Assembly: GCF_003149245.1 (NCBI RefSeq)
Contig: NZ_QGDL01000005.1
Span: forward strand, 1 to 64,000
DNA length: 64,000 nt
From: Faecalicatena orotica
GTDB lineage: Bacteria; Bacillota; Clostridia; Lachnospirales; Lachnospiraceae
Direction: 5' to 3'
This document shows, one piece after another, positions 26,552 to 34,948 of the stretch (positions are counted from its first letter, which is position 1; each line of letters opens with the position of its first letter). The notes below the pieces were generated by a model. It did no database searches and was not told the DNA's origin. It worked only from the letters and a program-made list of their open reading frames with translations. The position numbers were made by a program, and so were the translations under genes.

Positions 26552-27727
26552 ATGACAAAGATTGATATCATTTCCGGTTTTCTCGGAGCCGGAAAAACAA
26601 CATTTATCAAAAAAATGCTTCAGGAGGCATTTCAGGGAGAACAGGTGGTTCTGATTGAAAATGAATTTGGCGAGATTGGGATTGACGGAAGATTTTTGAA
26701 AGATTCCGGGATCGAAATCCGCGAGATGAATTCAGGATGCATCTGCTGTTCTTTAGTCGGGGATTTCGGAAAGTCACTGAAAGAAGTAGTGGATAAGTAC
26801 CACCCGGACCGGATCCTGATCGAACCTTCCGGAGTCGGGAAACTCTCCGATGTCATCAAAGCAGTGCAGGATGTCCAGGGAGAGATTGATGCGGTACTGA
26901 ACAGTTTTACCACTGTGGTAGATGCAATGAAGTGTCGTCTGTACAGAAAGAATTTTGGTGAATTCTTCAGCAATCAGGTCGAGTATGCGGGGGCAATCAT
27001 ATTAAGCCGTACAGACAAAGCAAAACCGGAAAAGGTGGAAGAAAGCTATCAGCTTCTGCGCGAACTGAATGAGAAAGCACCGATCATTACAACTCCGATC
27101 GCGGAGCTTTCCGGTGAAAAACTGCTGGAAACAATGGAACACAGCAAGTCTCTGGAAGAAGAACTGCTGGCAGAGATTACCTGCCCTGAATGCGGCGGGC
27201 ATCATGAGCACGGGGAAACATGCGGCTGTGGCCATGACCATGCGGACCACGGGCACCACCATGAAGAACATGACCATGCTGGACATCATCACGAAGACCA
27301 CGACCATGCTGGACATCATCACGAAAACCACGGCCACGAAGGGCACAGCCATGATCACGCCGGACACCCGCATGACCATGAAGGCCACGATCACGATGAC
27401 CACTGTGGCTGCGGCCACGACCATCACCACGAGCATGGACACCACCATGCCGATGAAGTATTTACCAGCTGGGGATGTGAGACCATCAAAACCTATACGA
27501 AAGCGGAGATCAGCAGTATTCTTGAGACACTGGAGTACGACGACACACTTGGTACAATCCTGCGTGCGAAAGGGATGGTTGCCGGGGAGGGAGAATGGAT
27601 TTATTTCGATATGGTTCCCCAGGAACATGAAGTGCGCAGCGGTTCAGCTGAATATACCGGCAGAATCTGTGTGATTGGTTCTGAACTCAAAGAAGACAGA
27701 CTTGCAGAATTATTTGGTATAAAATAG
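26552..27727 (+). CDS. CobW/COG0523 GTPase with long His-rich insert (metal chaperone)
   Basis: 391 residues. P-loop GFLGAGKTT at 9-17, the metal-binding CxCC motif SGCICCS near residue 65, 'ILIEPSGVGKLSDV' and 'LSRTDKAKPE' (TKxD-like) make the G domain. About residues 210-310 are an insert of some forty His with Asp/Glu/Gly, ending in CGCGHDHHHEHGHHH, followed by the CobW C-terminal domain (TSWGCETIKTYTK...). COG0523 proteins deliver or store Zn, Co or Ni. The very long His run suggests metal storage or strong Zn/Ni binding; which metal is unknown. GGAGGCAGTCAGC precedes the ATG. A second CobW-like gene follows. Confidence 0.92.
   Translation: MTKIDIISGFLGAGKTTFIKKMLQEAFQGEQVVLIENEFGEIGIDGRFLKDSGIEIREMNSGCICCSLVGDFGKSLKEVVDKYHPDRILIEPSGVGKLSDVIKAVQDVQGEIDAVLNSFTTVVDAMKCRLYRKNFGEFFSNQVEYAGAIILSRTDKAKPEKVEESYQLLRELNEKAPIITTPIAELSGEKLLETMEHSKSLEEELLAEITCPECGGHHEHGETCGCGHDHADHGHHHEEHDHAGHHHEDHDHAGHHHENHGHEGHSHDHAGHPHDHEGHDHDDHCGCGHDHHHEHGHHHADEVFTSWGCETIKTYTKAEISSILETLEYDDTLGTILRAKGMVAGEGEWIYFDMVPQEHEVRSGSAEYTGRICVIGSELKEDRLAELFGIK
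27272..27331 (+). repeat. Two 30-bp tandem units in the His-rich insert
   Basis: The unit beginning GACCATGCTGGACATCATCA recurs exactly 30 bases later (27272 and 27302) with one or two differences, encoding two DHAGHHHE-type decapeptides; the insert has grown by in-frame duplication. Confidence 0.8.
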
Positions 27728-27793
27728 ATGTAACTGTTCAAAACATACGAACAGCTGCATGCAGATATAAAAGCATGATTGGAGAGATTTAAA

Positions 27794-28741
27794 ATGGCAG
27801 AACCAGATGTAATGGTTTATCTGATGACCGGATTTCTGGACAGCGGAAAGACACAGTTTCTGAAGTTCACGCTGGAGCAGGAATATTTCCAGATAGAGGG
27901 GACAACTCTGCTCATTCTTTGTGAAGAGGGTGAAGAGGAGTATGACCCGCAGGAAATGAAGAAATATAATGTAGTTATTGAGTATGTGGAAGATCAGGAA
28001 GAACTGACGGCACAATGGCTGGAGGAAATGAATGAAAAATATAGTCCCGAGCGTGTTGTAGTCGAGTATAACGGAATGTGGAAGGTCAGTGACTTTGAGG
28101 CACTGGAACTTCCAAAAGGATGGGGAATTGAGCAGAAGCTTACAACAGTGGATGCCAGCACTTTCCAGATGTATCTGGCTAATCTGAAGCCTTTGTTTGT
28201 AGAAATGGTTAGAAATTCAGAAATGGTATTATTTAACCGCTGCACGGATAAGAAACCGCTGTCCGGATACCGCCGGAGCGTGAAAGTTGTAAGCCCCCAG
28301 GCGGAAGTGATCTTTGAGGACGGGCAGGGGGAAGTGGAAAATATTTTTGAGGACGATGTCCCGTATGACCTGAATGCCCCTGTAATCGAAGTGCGCCGGG
28401 AGGACTACGGAATCTGGTATGTAGATGTGATGGACAATCCGGACAGATATAAAGGGAAAACGGTAGAGTTTACGGCCAGAGTGTTGAAGCCGAAAGGATT
28501 TCCTTCCAAAGTATTCCTGCCGGGACGTATGGCCATGACCTGCTGTGCAGATGATACCACGTTTCTGGGATATATATGTAAGAGTTCCTATGCACCAAAA
28601 TTAAAGCCGGGGCAGTGGGTGACCGTGCGTGCAAAAATCGGTTTTGGACGCGTGTCTGTTTACCGTGGTGTCGGTCCGGTGCTGGAGGCAGAGCATATTG
28701 AGTCTGCGGAACCTATAGAGGAACTGGTATATTTTAACTAA
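27794..28741 (+). CDS. CobW-like P-loop protein fused to TIGR03943/DUF1980-type C-terminal domain
   Basis: 315 residues from the ATG at 27794 (TGGAGAGATTTAAA upstream). The N-terminal half is CobW-like: P-loop MTGFLDSGKTQFL, 'ERVVVEYNGMWKVSDF' in the place of 'LIEPSG', but the CxCC metal motif and a clear TKxD are missing. The C-terminal half ('NPDRYKGKTVEFTARVLKPKGFPSKVFLPGRMAMTCCADDTTFLGYICK') has the MTCC Cys pair typical of the TIGR03943/DUF1980 protein that normally works with a UPF0718 permease. No such permease lies beside it. Probably metal homeostasis together with the preceding gene; inference. Confidence 0.75.
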   Translation: MAEPDVMVYLMTGFLDSGKTQFLKFTLEQEYFQIEGTTLLILCEEGEEEYDPQEMKKYNVVIEYVEDQEELTAQWLEEMNEKYSPERVVVEYNGMWKVSDFEALELPKGWGIEQKLTTVDASTFQMYLANLKPLFVEMVRNSEMVLFNRCTDKKPLSGYRRSVKVVSPQAEVIFEDGQGEVENIFEDDVPYDLNAPVIEVRREDYGIWYVDVMDNPDRYKGKTVEFTARVLKPKGFPSKVFLPGRMAMTCCADDTTFLGYICKSSYAPKLKPGQWVTVRAKIGFGRVSVYRGVGPVLEAEHIESAEPIEELVYFN

Positions 28742-28770
28742 AAGTAATATTTGAACTGCACTTTTAAGGA

Positions 28771-28799
28771 TTGCATAAAGGTGTAAAGTGCGTTAAAAT
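28771..28799 (+). promoter_or_regulatory. Fructokinase promoter with motif shared with raffinose operon
   Basis: TTGCAT (28771-28776), 17-bp spacer, TAAAAT (28794-28799). The -35 and spacer form ATTGCATAAAGGTGTAAA, near-identical to the sequence at 58374-58391 before the alpha-galactoside operon. GCACTTT and AAAGTGC (28758-28764 and 28785-28791) also form an inverted repeat here. Confidence 0.6.
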
Positions 28800-28835
28800 T
28801 GTATCAAATATGGTGAGATAAGAAGGAGAGAGTCT

Positions 28836-29801
28836 ATGGAAAAGCAATTTGACGTAATCGCAATGGGGGAACTCTTGATTGATTTTACAATGAACGGACA
28901 GAGCGAACAGGGAAATGGCCTGTTTGAGGCATGCCCGGGCGGCGCTCCGTGCAACGTGCTTGCAATGTTGAACAAGCTGGGCAAGAAGACTGCATTTCTT
29001 GGAAAAGTCGGGAAGGACCAGTTCGGAGTTCTGCTCAAGAATACATTAGACGAAACAGGAATTGACACCTCTAATTTAAAAATGGATGCCGATGTGAACA
29101 CAACATTGGCCTTCGTACATACATTCCCCGATGGGGACCGCGAATTCTCATTCTACCGTAATCCCGGAGCCGACATGATGCTGACAGAGGATGATGTAGA
29201 TCCGGAATTCCTGAACAAGGCAAGATTATTCCACTTCGGTACGCTGTCGATGACACATGAGGGTGTCCGTAAGGCAACAGAAAAGGCTCTGGATACGGCA
29301 AAAGAGAATGGCCTTCTTATTTCCTTCGATCCGAACCTGCGCCCGCCGCTCTGGAGCTCACTCGAGCTGGCAAAAGAGCAGATGGAATATGGTTTCCAGT
29401 TCTGCGATATCCTTAAGATATCAGACAATGAGATCCAGTTTGTATCCGGGAAAGAGGACTATGACGAGGGAATCCAGTACCTTCAGGAGAAATACAACAT
29501 CCCGCTGATCCTGCTGACCCTTGGAAAAGACGGAAGTCGCGCATACTATAAAGGCATGCGTGTCGAGAGAAGCGGATTCACCATGAACACAATCGAGACA
29601 ACCGGTGCAGGAGATACCTTCTGCGGAAGCTCCCTGAATTATATACTGGAGCACGGTATCGACAATCTGACGGAAGAAGAACTCGGCGAGATGCTCACAT
29701 TTGCCAATGCAGCAGCAGCCGTTATCACAACCCGTAAGGGGGCTATACGTGCGATGCCTGAGAAGGAAGAGGTAATGAGTGTCATTGGAGAGCAGGCGTA
29801 A
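28836..29801 (+). CDS. scrK: Fructokinase (PfkB family)
   Basis: 321 residues. 'IAMGELLIDFTMNG' and 'ACPGGAPCNVLAMLNKLGKKTAFLGKVGKDQFG' are the PfkB signature 1, and 'ETTGAGDTFCGSSL' near residue 250 is signature 2 with the catalytic Asp. Sequence is closest, as I recall it, to ScrK/fructokinases of Firmicutes that phosphorylate fructose released from sucrose or raffinose. GAAGGAGAGAGTCT precedes the ATG. It is alone, but its promoter resembles that of the alpha-galactoside operon, which fits a shared sugar pathway. Confidence 0.9.
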   Translation: MEKQFDVIAMGELLIDFTMNGQSEQGNGLFEACPGGAPCNVLAMLNKLGKKTAFLGKVGKDQFGVLLKNTLDETGIDTSNLKMDADVNTTLAFVHTFPDGDREFSFYRNPGADMMLTEDDVDPEFLNKARLFHFGTLSMTHEGVRKATEKALDTAKENGLLISFDPNLRPPLWSSLELAKEQMEYGFQFCDILKISDNEIQFVSGKEDYDEGIQYLQEKYNIPLILLTLGKDGSRAYYKGMRVERSGFTMNTIETTGAGDTFCGSSLNYILEHGIDNLTEEELGEMLTFANAAAAVITTRKGAIRAMPEKEEVMSVIGEQA

Positions 29802-29855
29802 GCGATATCATAGTAAGCAAAAGCAGGCTGAAGGCAGAAGGGGGGCAAAGTCCGC

Positions 29856-31571
29856 ATGTCCAGAACGGTTGGAATTGGAAATCAGGATTTCAGTGTGATC
29901 CGCACAAATAATTATTTTTATATAGATAAGACTGGATTTATCAAGGAATGGTGGGACAGCGGTGATCACGTGACTTTGATTACACGGCCGCGCAGATTTG
30001 GAAAGACCCTCACGATGAGCATGACAGAGCAATTTTTTTCAGTCCATTATGCAGGCAGGGGAGACTTATTTGAGGGACTGGAAATTTGGAAAGGAGAAAG
30101 ATACAGGGAGATTCAGGGCACCTATCCCACAATCAGCTTAACCTTTGCAAATGTAAAAGAGCCGAATTTTGAGATGACAAAGCAGAGGATAAATCAAATT
30201 CTCACGGATCTGTATAATGAAAATATTTTCCTGCTGGATGGGAGTCTGCTGACTGATCAGGAGAAAGAGTATTTTAAAAGTGTCAGACCGGATATGGATG
30301 AAGTCACGGCAACTATGGCTATTCATAAAATGTCAGATTTTCTTAGCAGATATTATAGGAAAAGGGTAATCATCCTGTTGGATGAATATGATACGCCTAT
30401 GCAGGAAGCCTATGTGTCCGGTTATTGGAACGAGCTGGTTACATTTACACGGAGTATGTTTAACGCGGCTTTTAAGACGAACCCTTATCTAGAACGGGCG
30501 ATTATGACAGGAATTACGAGAATAAGTAAGGAATCAATATTCTCAGATTTAAATAACTTGAAGGTAGTCACAACAACTACTGATAAGTATGAAGATTCTT
30601 TTGGATTTACAGAGAAAGAAGTGTATGAAGCACTGGAGGAGTATGGATTATATGGCCAGAAGCATAAAGTAAAGCGTTGGTATGATGGTTTTACATTTGG
30701 AAAAACGAAAGACATCTATAACCCGTGGTCCATTATTAATTATTTGGATGAGAAAAAGACTGGGGCCTACTGGGCAAATACCAGCAGTAACGGTATGATT
30801 GGTAAAGTAATCAGAGAAGGGAGCAGCCGGGTTAAGGAAGAATTTGAAAGCCTGCTTGCCGGGGAATCAATTGTAACAGAGATAGACGAGGAGATTGTTT
30901 ATAATCAATTAGGCCAGAAGGAAAATGCAATCTGGAGCCTGATGCTTGCCAGTGGATATCTAAAGGTGAAACGATATGAGGCCGGAGGGGATGAACATGG
31001 TGGAAGATGGAGGGAAACTTATGAACTGGAACTGACCAATTTTGAAGTAAAAATTATGTTTCAGAACATGGTGCAGGATTGGTTTGCTGCGTCTTCGTCC
31101 AGTTACAATGACTTCTTAAAGGCACTTCTAAGCCGTGATGTAGAAGCAATGAATGTATATATGAACCGGGTCGCCCTTACCACATTCAGTTATTTTGATA
31201 CAGGGGGGAGCGCATCCAGGGAATCAGAGCCCGAACGTTTCTATCATGGATTCGTATTGGGGCTTATGGTAGAACTATCGGATAAGTACATTCTAACTTC
31301 TAACAGGGAAAGCGGATTTGGCAGATATGATGTTATGCTGGAACCTAAGAGAGATGATTTAGACGCAATCATTCTCGAGTTTAAAGTATTTAATCCGAGG
31401 AAAGAAAGCAATCTGGAGGAAACGGTGGAAGCTGCGTTGGAACAGATTAAACGGAAACAGTACAGCGCTTCTCTCGCTGCCAAGGGAATACCGGAGAAAA
31501 GCATACGCCAATATGGCTTCGCGTTTAGAGGAAAACAAGTGTTGATCGGGCAGGGAGATTGCCCGGAATAA
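29856..31571 (+). CDS. AAA-ATPase-like / DUF1703 nuclease-like protein
   Basis: 571 residues. N-terminal AAA-ATPase_like domain: 'IGNQDFSVIRTNNYFYIDKTGFI', P-loop-like TRPRRFGKTLTMSM near residue 50, 'VIILLDEYDTPMQEAY' (Walker B), 'YDGFTFGKTKDIYNPWSIINYL'. C-terminal PD-(D/E)XK_9 domain: 'EPERFYHGFVLGLMVEL', 'GFGRYDVMLEPKRDDLDAIILEFKVF' (D...ExK core), then 'ALEQIKRKQYSASL'. This family is abundant and variable in gut Bacteroidetes and Clostridia; function unknown, likely a selfish or defence-related nuclease. A GAAGGGGGG site precedes the ATG. It ends at a terminator and borders the RiPP island. Confidence 0.9.
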   Translation: MSRTVGIGNQDFSVIRTNNYFYIDKTGFIKEWWDSGDHVTLITRPRRFGKTLTMSMTEQFFSVHYAGRGDLFEGLEIWKGERYREIQGTYPTISLTFANVKEPNFEMTKQRINQILTDLYNENIFLLDGSLLTDQEKEYFKSVRPDMDEVTATMAIHKMSDFLSRYYRKRVIILLDEYDTPMQEAYVSGYWNELVTFTRSMFNAAFKTNPYLERAIMTGITRISKESIFSDLNNLKVVTTTTDKYEDSFGFTEKEVYEALEEYGLYGQKHKVKRWYDGFTFGKTKDIYNPWSIINYLDEKKTGAYWANTSSNGMIGKVIREGSSRVKEEFESLLAGESIVTEIDEEIVYNQLGQKENAIWSLMLASGYLKVKRYEAGGDEHGGRWRETYELELTNFEVKIMFQNMVQDWFAASSSSYNDFLKALLSRDVEAMNVYMNRVALTTFSYFDTGGSASRESEPERFYHGFVLGLMVELSDKYILTSNRESGFGRYDVMLEPKRDDLDAIILEFKVFNPRKESNLEETVEAALEQIKRKQYSASLAAKGIPEKSIRQYGFAFRGKQVLIGQGDCPE

Positions 31572-31574
31572 GAG

Positions 31575-31625
31575 AATACCCGGCCGAGATGTGAGTCAAC
31601 ACATTAACAGCCGGGTATTTTTATA
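31575..31625 (+). terminator. Terminator after DUF1703 gene
   Basis: AATACCCGGC pairs with GCCGGGTATT and encloses an inner ATGTG-AGTCAA-CACAT hairpin; a TTTTTAT tail follows. Confidence 0.88.
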
Positions 31626-31693
31626 CCATTCAAGGACAGAATTACTACCATTCAGGGTCAAAGTATATGAAATGACAATAATTCTGCTATAAT
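31625..31693 (+). promoter_or_regulatory. LytTR-type promoter C, upstream of lanthipeptide regulators
   Basis: Two half-sites ACCATTCAAGGACA (31625-31638) and ACCATTCAGGGTCA (31647-31660), 22-bp period, followed by TATAAT (31688-31693) 41 bp from the start of the second half-site, with no -35. ACCATTCAR matches the direct-repeat sites bound by LytTR activators of bacteriocin loci (BlpR/ComE type). Its transcript would begin near 31700, cross the xre gene in antisense and enter the gene at 32140. Confidence 0.75.
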
Positions 31694-31694
31694 C

Positions 31695-32012
31695 TTAAAT
31701 AAGACGTGGCAGTAAAAATTCCAGTGTTTCTAAAACTAACTGCTGCTTTTCAGCGGGAAGCTGTTCTACGATATTTTTAATTCTCTCGGAAACAGATGTA
31801 TCATCGGGATACACGAAGATATCACAAAGGAGTTCCTGGGGAGATGAATGTAAAGCATCTGCAATCGCGCAGACAGTATCAATAGAAGGCATAGAAGACC
31901 CACTTTCTATACGGTTCATGAAACTTGGAGATATGTGTATAGAATCAGCAAGAGCGCTCTGTGTTATATTTTTTGAGTTACGTACATACCGGATTCGTTC
32001 TCCTATTGTCAT
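31695..32012 (-). CDS. XRE-family transcriptional regulator of lanthipeptide locus
   Basis: 105 residues with an N-terminal HTH_3 domain (MTIGERIRYVRNSKNITQSALADS, then IHISPSFMNRIESGSSMPSI) and a helical C-terminal tail. It is divergent from the lanthipeptide operon, with the palindrome TATTTAC-N5-GTAAATA in the shared promoter region. A 3' fragment of a close paralogue lies at 52038-52184. Likely a repressor of the divergent operon and of itself; inferred from layout. Its whole length is antisense to the predicted transcript from promoter C. Confidence 0.88.
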   Translation of the reverse strand: MTIGERIRYVRNSKNITQSALADSIHISPSFMNRIESGSSMPSIDTVCAIADALHSSPQELLCDIFVYPDDTSVSERIKNIVEQLPAEKQQLVLETLEFLLPRLI

Positions 32013-32084
32013 AAGTGCCTCCTAATAATCTTTCTTTTATTTTAGCAAGACTGATGAAGAAAGAGAATTTACTTATATGCAATA

Positions 32085-32103
32085 TATTTACAAATAGTAA
32101 ATA
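32085..32103. promoter_or_regulatory. Palindromic operator between xre and operon
   Basis: TATTTAC-AAATA-GTAAATA, a perfect 7-bp inverted repeat in the intergenic region between the divergent xre gene and the gene starting at 32140; probable binding site of the XRE protein. Confidence 0.6.
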
Positions 32104-32139
32104 ATGACGTACTATATAAAAAAAGGAGGATATAGTACA

Positions 32140-32691
32140 ATGTTCTACGATGGTGTTGAAGTTGCAGGCATAAAAATGTCTGTGGCCGGTATTGAAAGTC
32201 TGGGCATATCGAGTAAACAGGTCTTATTAAAGAGTATAAAGTATCTAAGAAGTGATTTCGAAAAATTCCAAGAAGCAGGTTATCTAAAAAAAGCAATGTG
32301 GCATATTTATGCCTATATGGAACTGGGACATCCTTTTTGCGATGTAGAAGAAGAATTCCATATAATATTAGATTATCTGCATTTAAATAAAAAAGATGTA
32401 TTTCCGGATGAAAAATGGCTGTATAAAGCTATGCCATTAAATAAATCTGTTATAAGGAACATATTAGGAAAATGGAGCCCCAACCTGCACTCCATGAAAA
32501 TTGCAGATGCAGTTCAGGATATTATGAAAAATATTACTGAAAAGAGAGAAGGGGTCTATACATATTATTCAGGGAAAGTTCTGGCTCAGGAGGGAGACAA
32601 GACCTTGTGGGACAAAACATTTAAACTGTATATACAATCAGATGAGGCAATACTTTATGACGTGAATAGTAAGAAGTATTATACATTTTGA
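32140..32691 (+). CDS. Unknown soluble protein, first gene of lanthipeptide operon
   Basis: 183 residues from the ATG at 32140 (AAAAAAGGAGGATATAGTACA upstream); a start 12 codons earlier would lie over the ribosome site. Mixed alpha/beta, no membrane helix, no signal peptide and no catalytic motif that I recognise. It contains several aromatic residues ('MWHIYAYMELGHPFCDVEEEFHII') and ends 'AILYDVNSKKYYTF'. It precedes the LytTR regulator by nine bases and is clearly in the same operon. I do not recognise a family; a role in signalling or in biosynthesis cannot be assigned. Confidence 0.75.
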   Translation: MFYDGVEVAGIKMSVAGIESLGISSKQVLLKSIKYLRSDFEKFQEAGYLKKAMWHIYAYMELGHPFCDVEEEFHIILDYLHLNKKDVFPDEKWLYKAMPLNKSVIRNILGKWSPNLHSMKIADAVQDIMKNITEKREGVYTYYSGKVLAQEGDKTLWDKTFKLYIQSDEAILYDVNSKKYYTF

Positions 32692-32700
32692 GGGAGACTT

Positions 32701-33420
32701 ATGATTAGAATTGCAGTTGTCGATGACGAAAAAGCCATGCGGGACATGGTATGCAAATGTATTAAGCAGACAATGAAAGAGGATGAGAAAGAGAGCATTG
32801 AGATTCTGGAATATACAAGCGGCGAATCTTTTTTAGAGCAGGTAAAAAATGGAGAGCTGTTTGACATCCTGTTTACAGATATCCAGATGTCAGAGATGGA
32901 TGGCATGGAGCTGGGAAAAAAGATACGGGAAGCACATTCTAAGATGTATATTGTTTTTATTACTTCTTATGCCGAGTATGCGGTTGAGAGCTATATGATT
33001 GAAGCGTATCAGTATATTTTAAAACAGGATATGGAATACCGTCTGCCGGATGTGGCACGTCGGCTGATTGATAAAATCAGTCTCGACAGCAGGCAGTACA
33101 GGATGATAAAAATAGGTGAAGGGCAAATAAAGCTATACTATAAAGATATTATATACATATATAAAGCGAAAGGCGGTAAATATGTCACCTATAGGACAAG
33201 CGCCGGCGAGTATCGGGAAAGAATAACATTGCGTCAGGTATACGAGGAACTGGGGAGTAAGATGTTTGTAATGGTAGAGCGTGGTTATATTGTAAATATG
33301 AAGCATATATACAAAGTATTGGGTGATACCATATATCTGGAAGATAATTGTCAGGTAAAGATCAGCAGGGCAAAACTGGCAGAGGTTAAGAAGGAGATTA
33401 ATTTATATTGGGGGAATTAA
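32701..33420 (+). CDS. LytTR response regulator of lanthipeptide locus
   Basis: 239 residues: receiver domain with acidic pair VVDDE and phospho-acceptor Asp in LFTDIQMSEMDG; LytTR domain at about 135-239 ('DIIYIYKAKGGKYVTYR', 'FVMVERGYIVNMKHIYKV'). TGAGGGAGACTT precedes the ATG. The stop is directly followed by the ATG of the kinase. It is the best candidate to bind the direct repeats at 31625, 38175 and 38599, since LytTR proteins recognise two 9-bp repeats with 12-13 bp spacing. Confidence 0.93.
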   Translation: MIRIAVVDDEKAMRDMVCKCIKQTMKEDEKESIEILEYTSGESFLEQVKNGELFDILFTDIQMSEMDGMELGKKIREAHSKMYIVFITSYAEYAVESYMIEAYQYILKQDMEYRLPDVARRLIDKISLDSRQYRMIKIGEGQIKLYYKDIIYIYKAKGGKYVTYRTSAGEYRERITLRQVYEELGSKMFVMVERGYIVNMKHIYKVLGDTIYLEDNCQVKISRAKLAEVKKEINLYWGN

Positions 33421-34740
33421 ATGAAAGAAGAAGCGGTTCTAAGGGGGATTCTGCTTGTAATATCATTATATGAAGTTTGGCTTTATTATCAGTTAGTTTT
33501 CGGAGTTCTAATAGAGAAAAAAAACATAAAAAAGAGATATATGGCAGTTCTGTGGTTTAGTATTGTGGTAACCGGCTCGAGTTTAGCAATTAACCGCAAA
33601 ATAATATTTTTTTCTGATTCAGTATTTTTTTTAACAGTAGTGTTGGTGATACTTTTTAGCTGTATAATAATAAAAAACTATAAGTTTTTAACCGTCAGCT
33701 TAGTTCTTGTTTACTTTGCATTTGTGGCATTATTAGACTTTTTATTTGCCTTTTTACAGATGAATTTTCTGGAGGAGAAATTTAATGAGATAGTTTATTT
33801 TAATGGAATAAGTAATCAAAAAATAATAATTTATATTTTTTCAAGGATGATTACGACGATATTAGTTATAATAGTTCGAAAAAGTGATTTGAAAAAAGTT
33901 ATATTTGAATTGCGCAAAATCATATTTTTAATGGGTCTTTTATTTTTGATACTGGCTAAAGGATATCACTTATATATAGTATCAATGGTATTTGGTCTTA
34001 GAGAAAAAAACGGCAGTATCGGTATTTTGTCATTAATAACAATAGTCGTTATAATAGGCTTTATAGGCATGATCTTATCAAAAAATAAAATGATAAAGAA
34101 TGAGTATGAATTTCTTGTTCTCAAAGAAGAATTAGAACATCAAAAATACGAAGAACTAGAGTCTGCATTGGAAAAGAATAAAGAATTAATACATGATACA
34201 AAAAATCATTATCTAATAATAAGTGAATACGAAAGGAGCGGAGATTATCAAAGGCTCCATGATTATATAGAAGACCTGAAACATAGTTTTATCAAGGTGA
34301 ATCCACAGATATATACTGGTAATCGTGTAATAGATCTGATTTTGAGTCAGAAAAAATTGATATCTGAGCAAAAAAATATTACATTAATGTTACAAGTAAT
34401 GCCACTTTCAAAGCTTCCATTTAAAGAAAGGGAGTTATGTATCATTTTTGGAAACTTGCTGGATAATGCTATAGAGGCTTGTGAAAAGGTGGAGTCCAAT
34501 AGATGCATCGGAGTACGTTTAGAAAGGCAAAATAATTTATTTTTTTTACAAATAATGAATTCAATAAATGATTTTCCAAAAAAATCTGGAAAAGGGTTTC
34601 TATCAACAAAGACAAATAAAGATTTACATGGCTTTGGACTAAAAAGTGTTCAACGAATAGTAGAAGCATATGAAGGTAATATTGCATATCAAATCGAACA
34701 GGACAAGTTTATAGTAAGACTTACTTTCTTTGATATGTAA
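33421..34740 (+). CDS. GHKL sensor kinase of lanthipeptide locus (AgrC-like)
   Basis: 439 residues. Seven hydrophobic helices in the first 225 residues, a coiled-coil linker (EFLVLKEELEHQKYEELESALEKN), phospho-acceptor motif LIHDTKNH and a GHKL ATPase (N-box FGNLLDNAIEAC, G-box HGFGLKSV). It is very AT-rich. In lantibiotic loci such kinases often sense the mature peptide (autoinduction); here this is inference. It ends 39 bases before the precursor gene. Confidence 0.92.
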   Translation: MKEEAVLRGILLVISLYEVWLYYQLVFGVLIEKKNIKKRYMAVLWFSIVVTGSSLAINRKIIFFSDSVFFLTVVLVILFSCIIIKNYKFLTVSLVLVYFAFVALLDFLFAFLQMNFLEEKFNEIVYFNGISNQKIIIYIFSRMITTILVIIVRKSDLKKVIFELRKIIFLMGLLFLILAKGYHLYIVSMVFGLREKNGSIGILSLITIVVIIGFIGMILSKNKMIKNEYEFLVLKEELEHQKYEELESALEKNKELIHDTKNHYLIISEYERSGDYQRLHDYIEDLKHSFIKVNPQIYTGNRVIDLILSQKKLISEQKNITLMLQVMPLSKLPFKERELCIIFGNLLDNAIEACEKVESNRCIGVRLERQNNLFFLQIMNSINDFPKKSGKGFLSTKTNKDLHGFGLKSVQRIVEAYEGNIAYQIEQDKFIVRLTFFDM

Positions 34741-34779
34741 TACCAATTCATATAAAATTTAAAAGAAAGGAGAACGTTT

Positions 34780-34929
34780 ATGAAAGAAGAGAAAGCTATA
34801 GAATTTGCAGGAGATTTATTTCAGGAGGTTGATGAAGTAAGTAAAATTATTTCAGATATTGACAGAATAGAACAAATATTTACTAATACTGTAGGATGTT
34901 CCAATTTATTTACAATTTATTGCTGTTAA
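34780..34929 (+). CDS. lanA: Class II lanthipeptide precursor (LanA)
   Basis: 49 residues directly between the kinase and LanM, with AAAGGAGAACGTTT before the ATG. The acidic leader (MKEEKAIEFAGDLFQEVDEV...) has 'GDLFQEVDEVSKII', the amphipathic helix type recognised by LanM enzymes. The C-terminus is TNTVGCSNLFTIYCC: Thr35, Thr37, Ser41 and Thr45 as dehydration sites and Cys40, Cys48, Cys49 as ring partners. The T...C.......CC ending resembles a shortened lacticin-481-type core (which ends FTCC). No GG or GA double-glycine cleavage motif is visible before the core, so the cleavage site is uncertain. Identification rests on position and composition. Confidence 0.88.
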   Translation: MKEEKAIEFAGDLFQEVDEVSKIISDIDRIEQIFTNTVGCSNLFTIYCC

Positions 34930-34948
34930 GATCCAGAAAATGATAGAG

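Noticed and set aside
27002-27674. Long open frames on both strands (208 aa minus, 201 aa plus in another frame) over the CobW His-rich segment
   Set aside because: They arise from the repetitive GAC/CAT codons of the true gene; the products are Met/Val- or Thr/Met-rich low-complexity with no ribosome site.
34690-34780. Possible LytTR promoter directly before lanA (GGACA at 34701)
   Set aside because: Second half-site is absent and the TATAAA spacing does not fit; lanA is more likely read from upstream.
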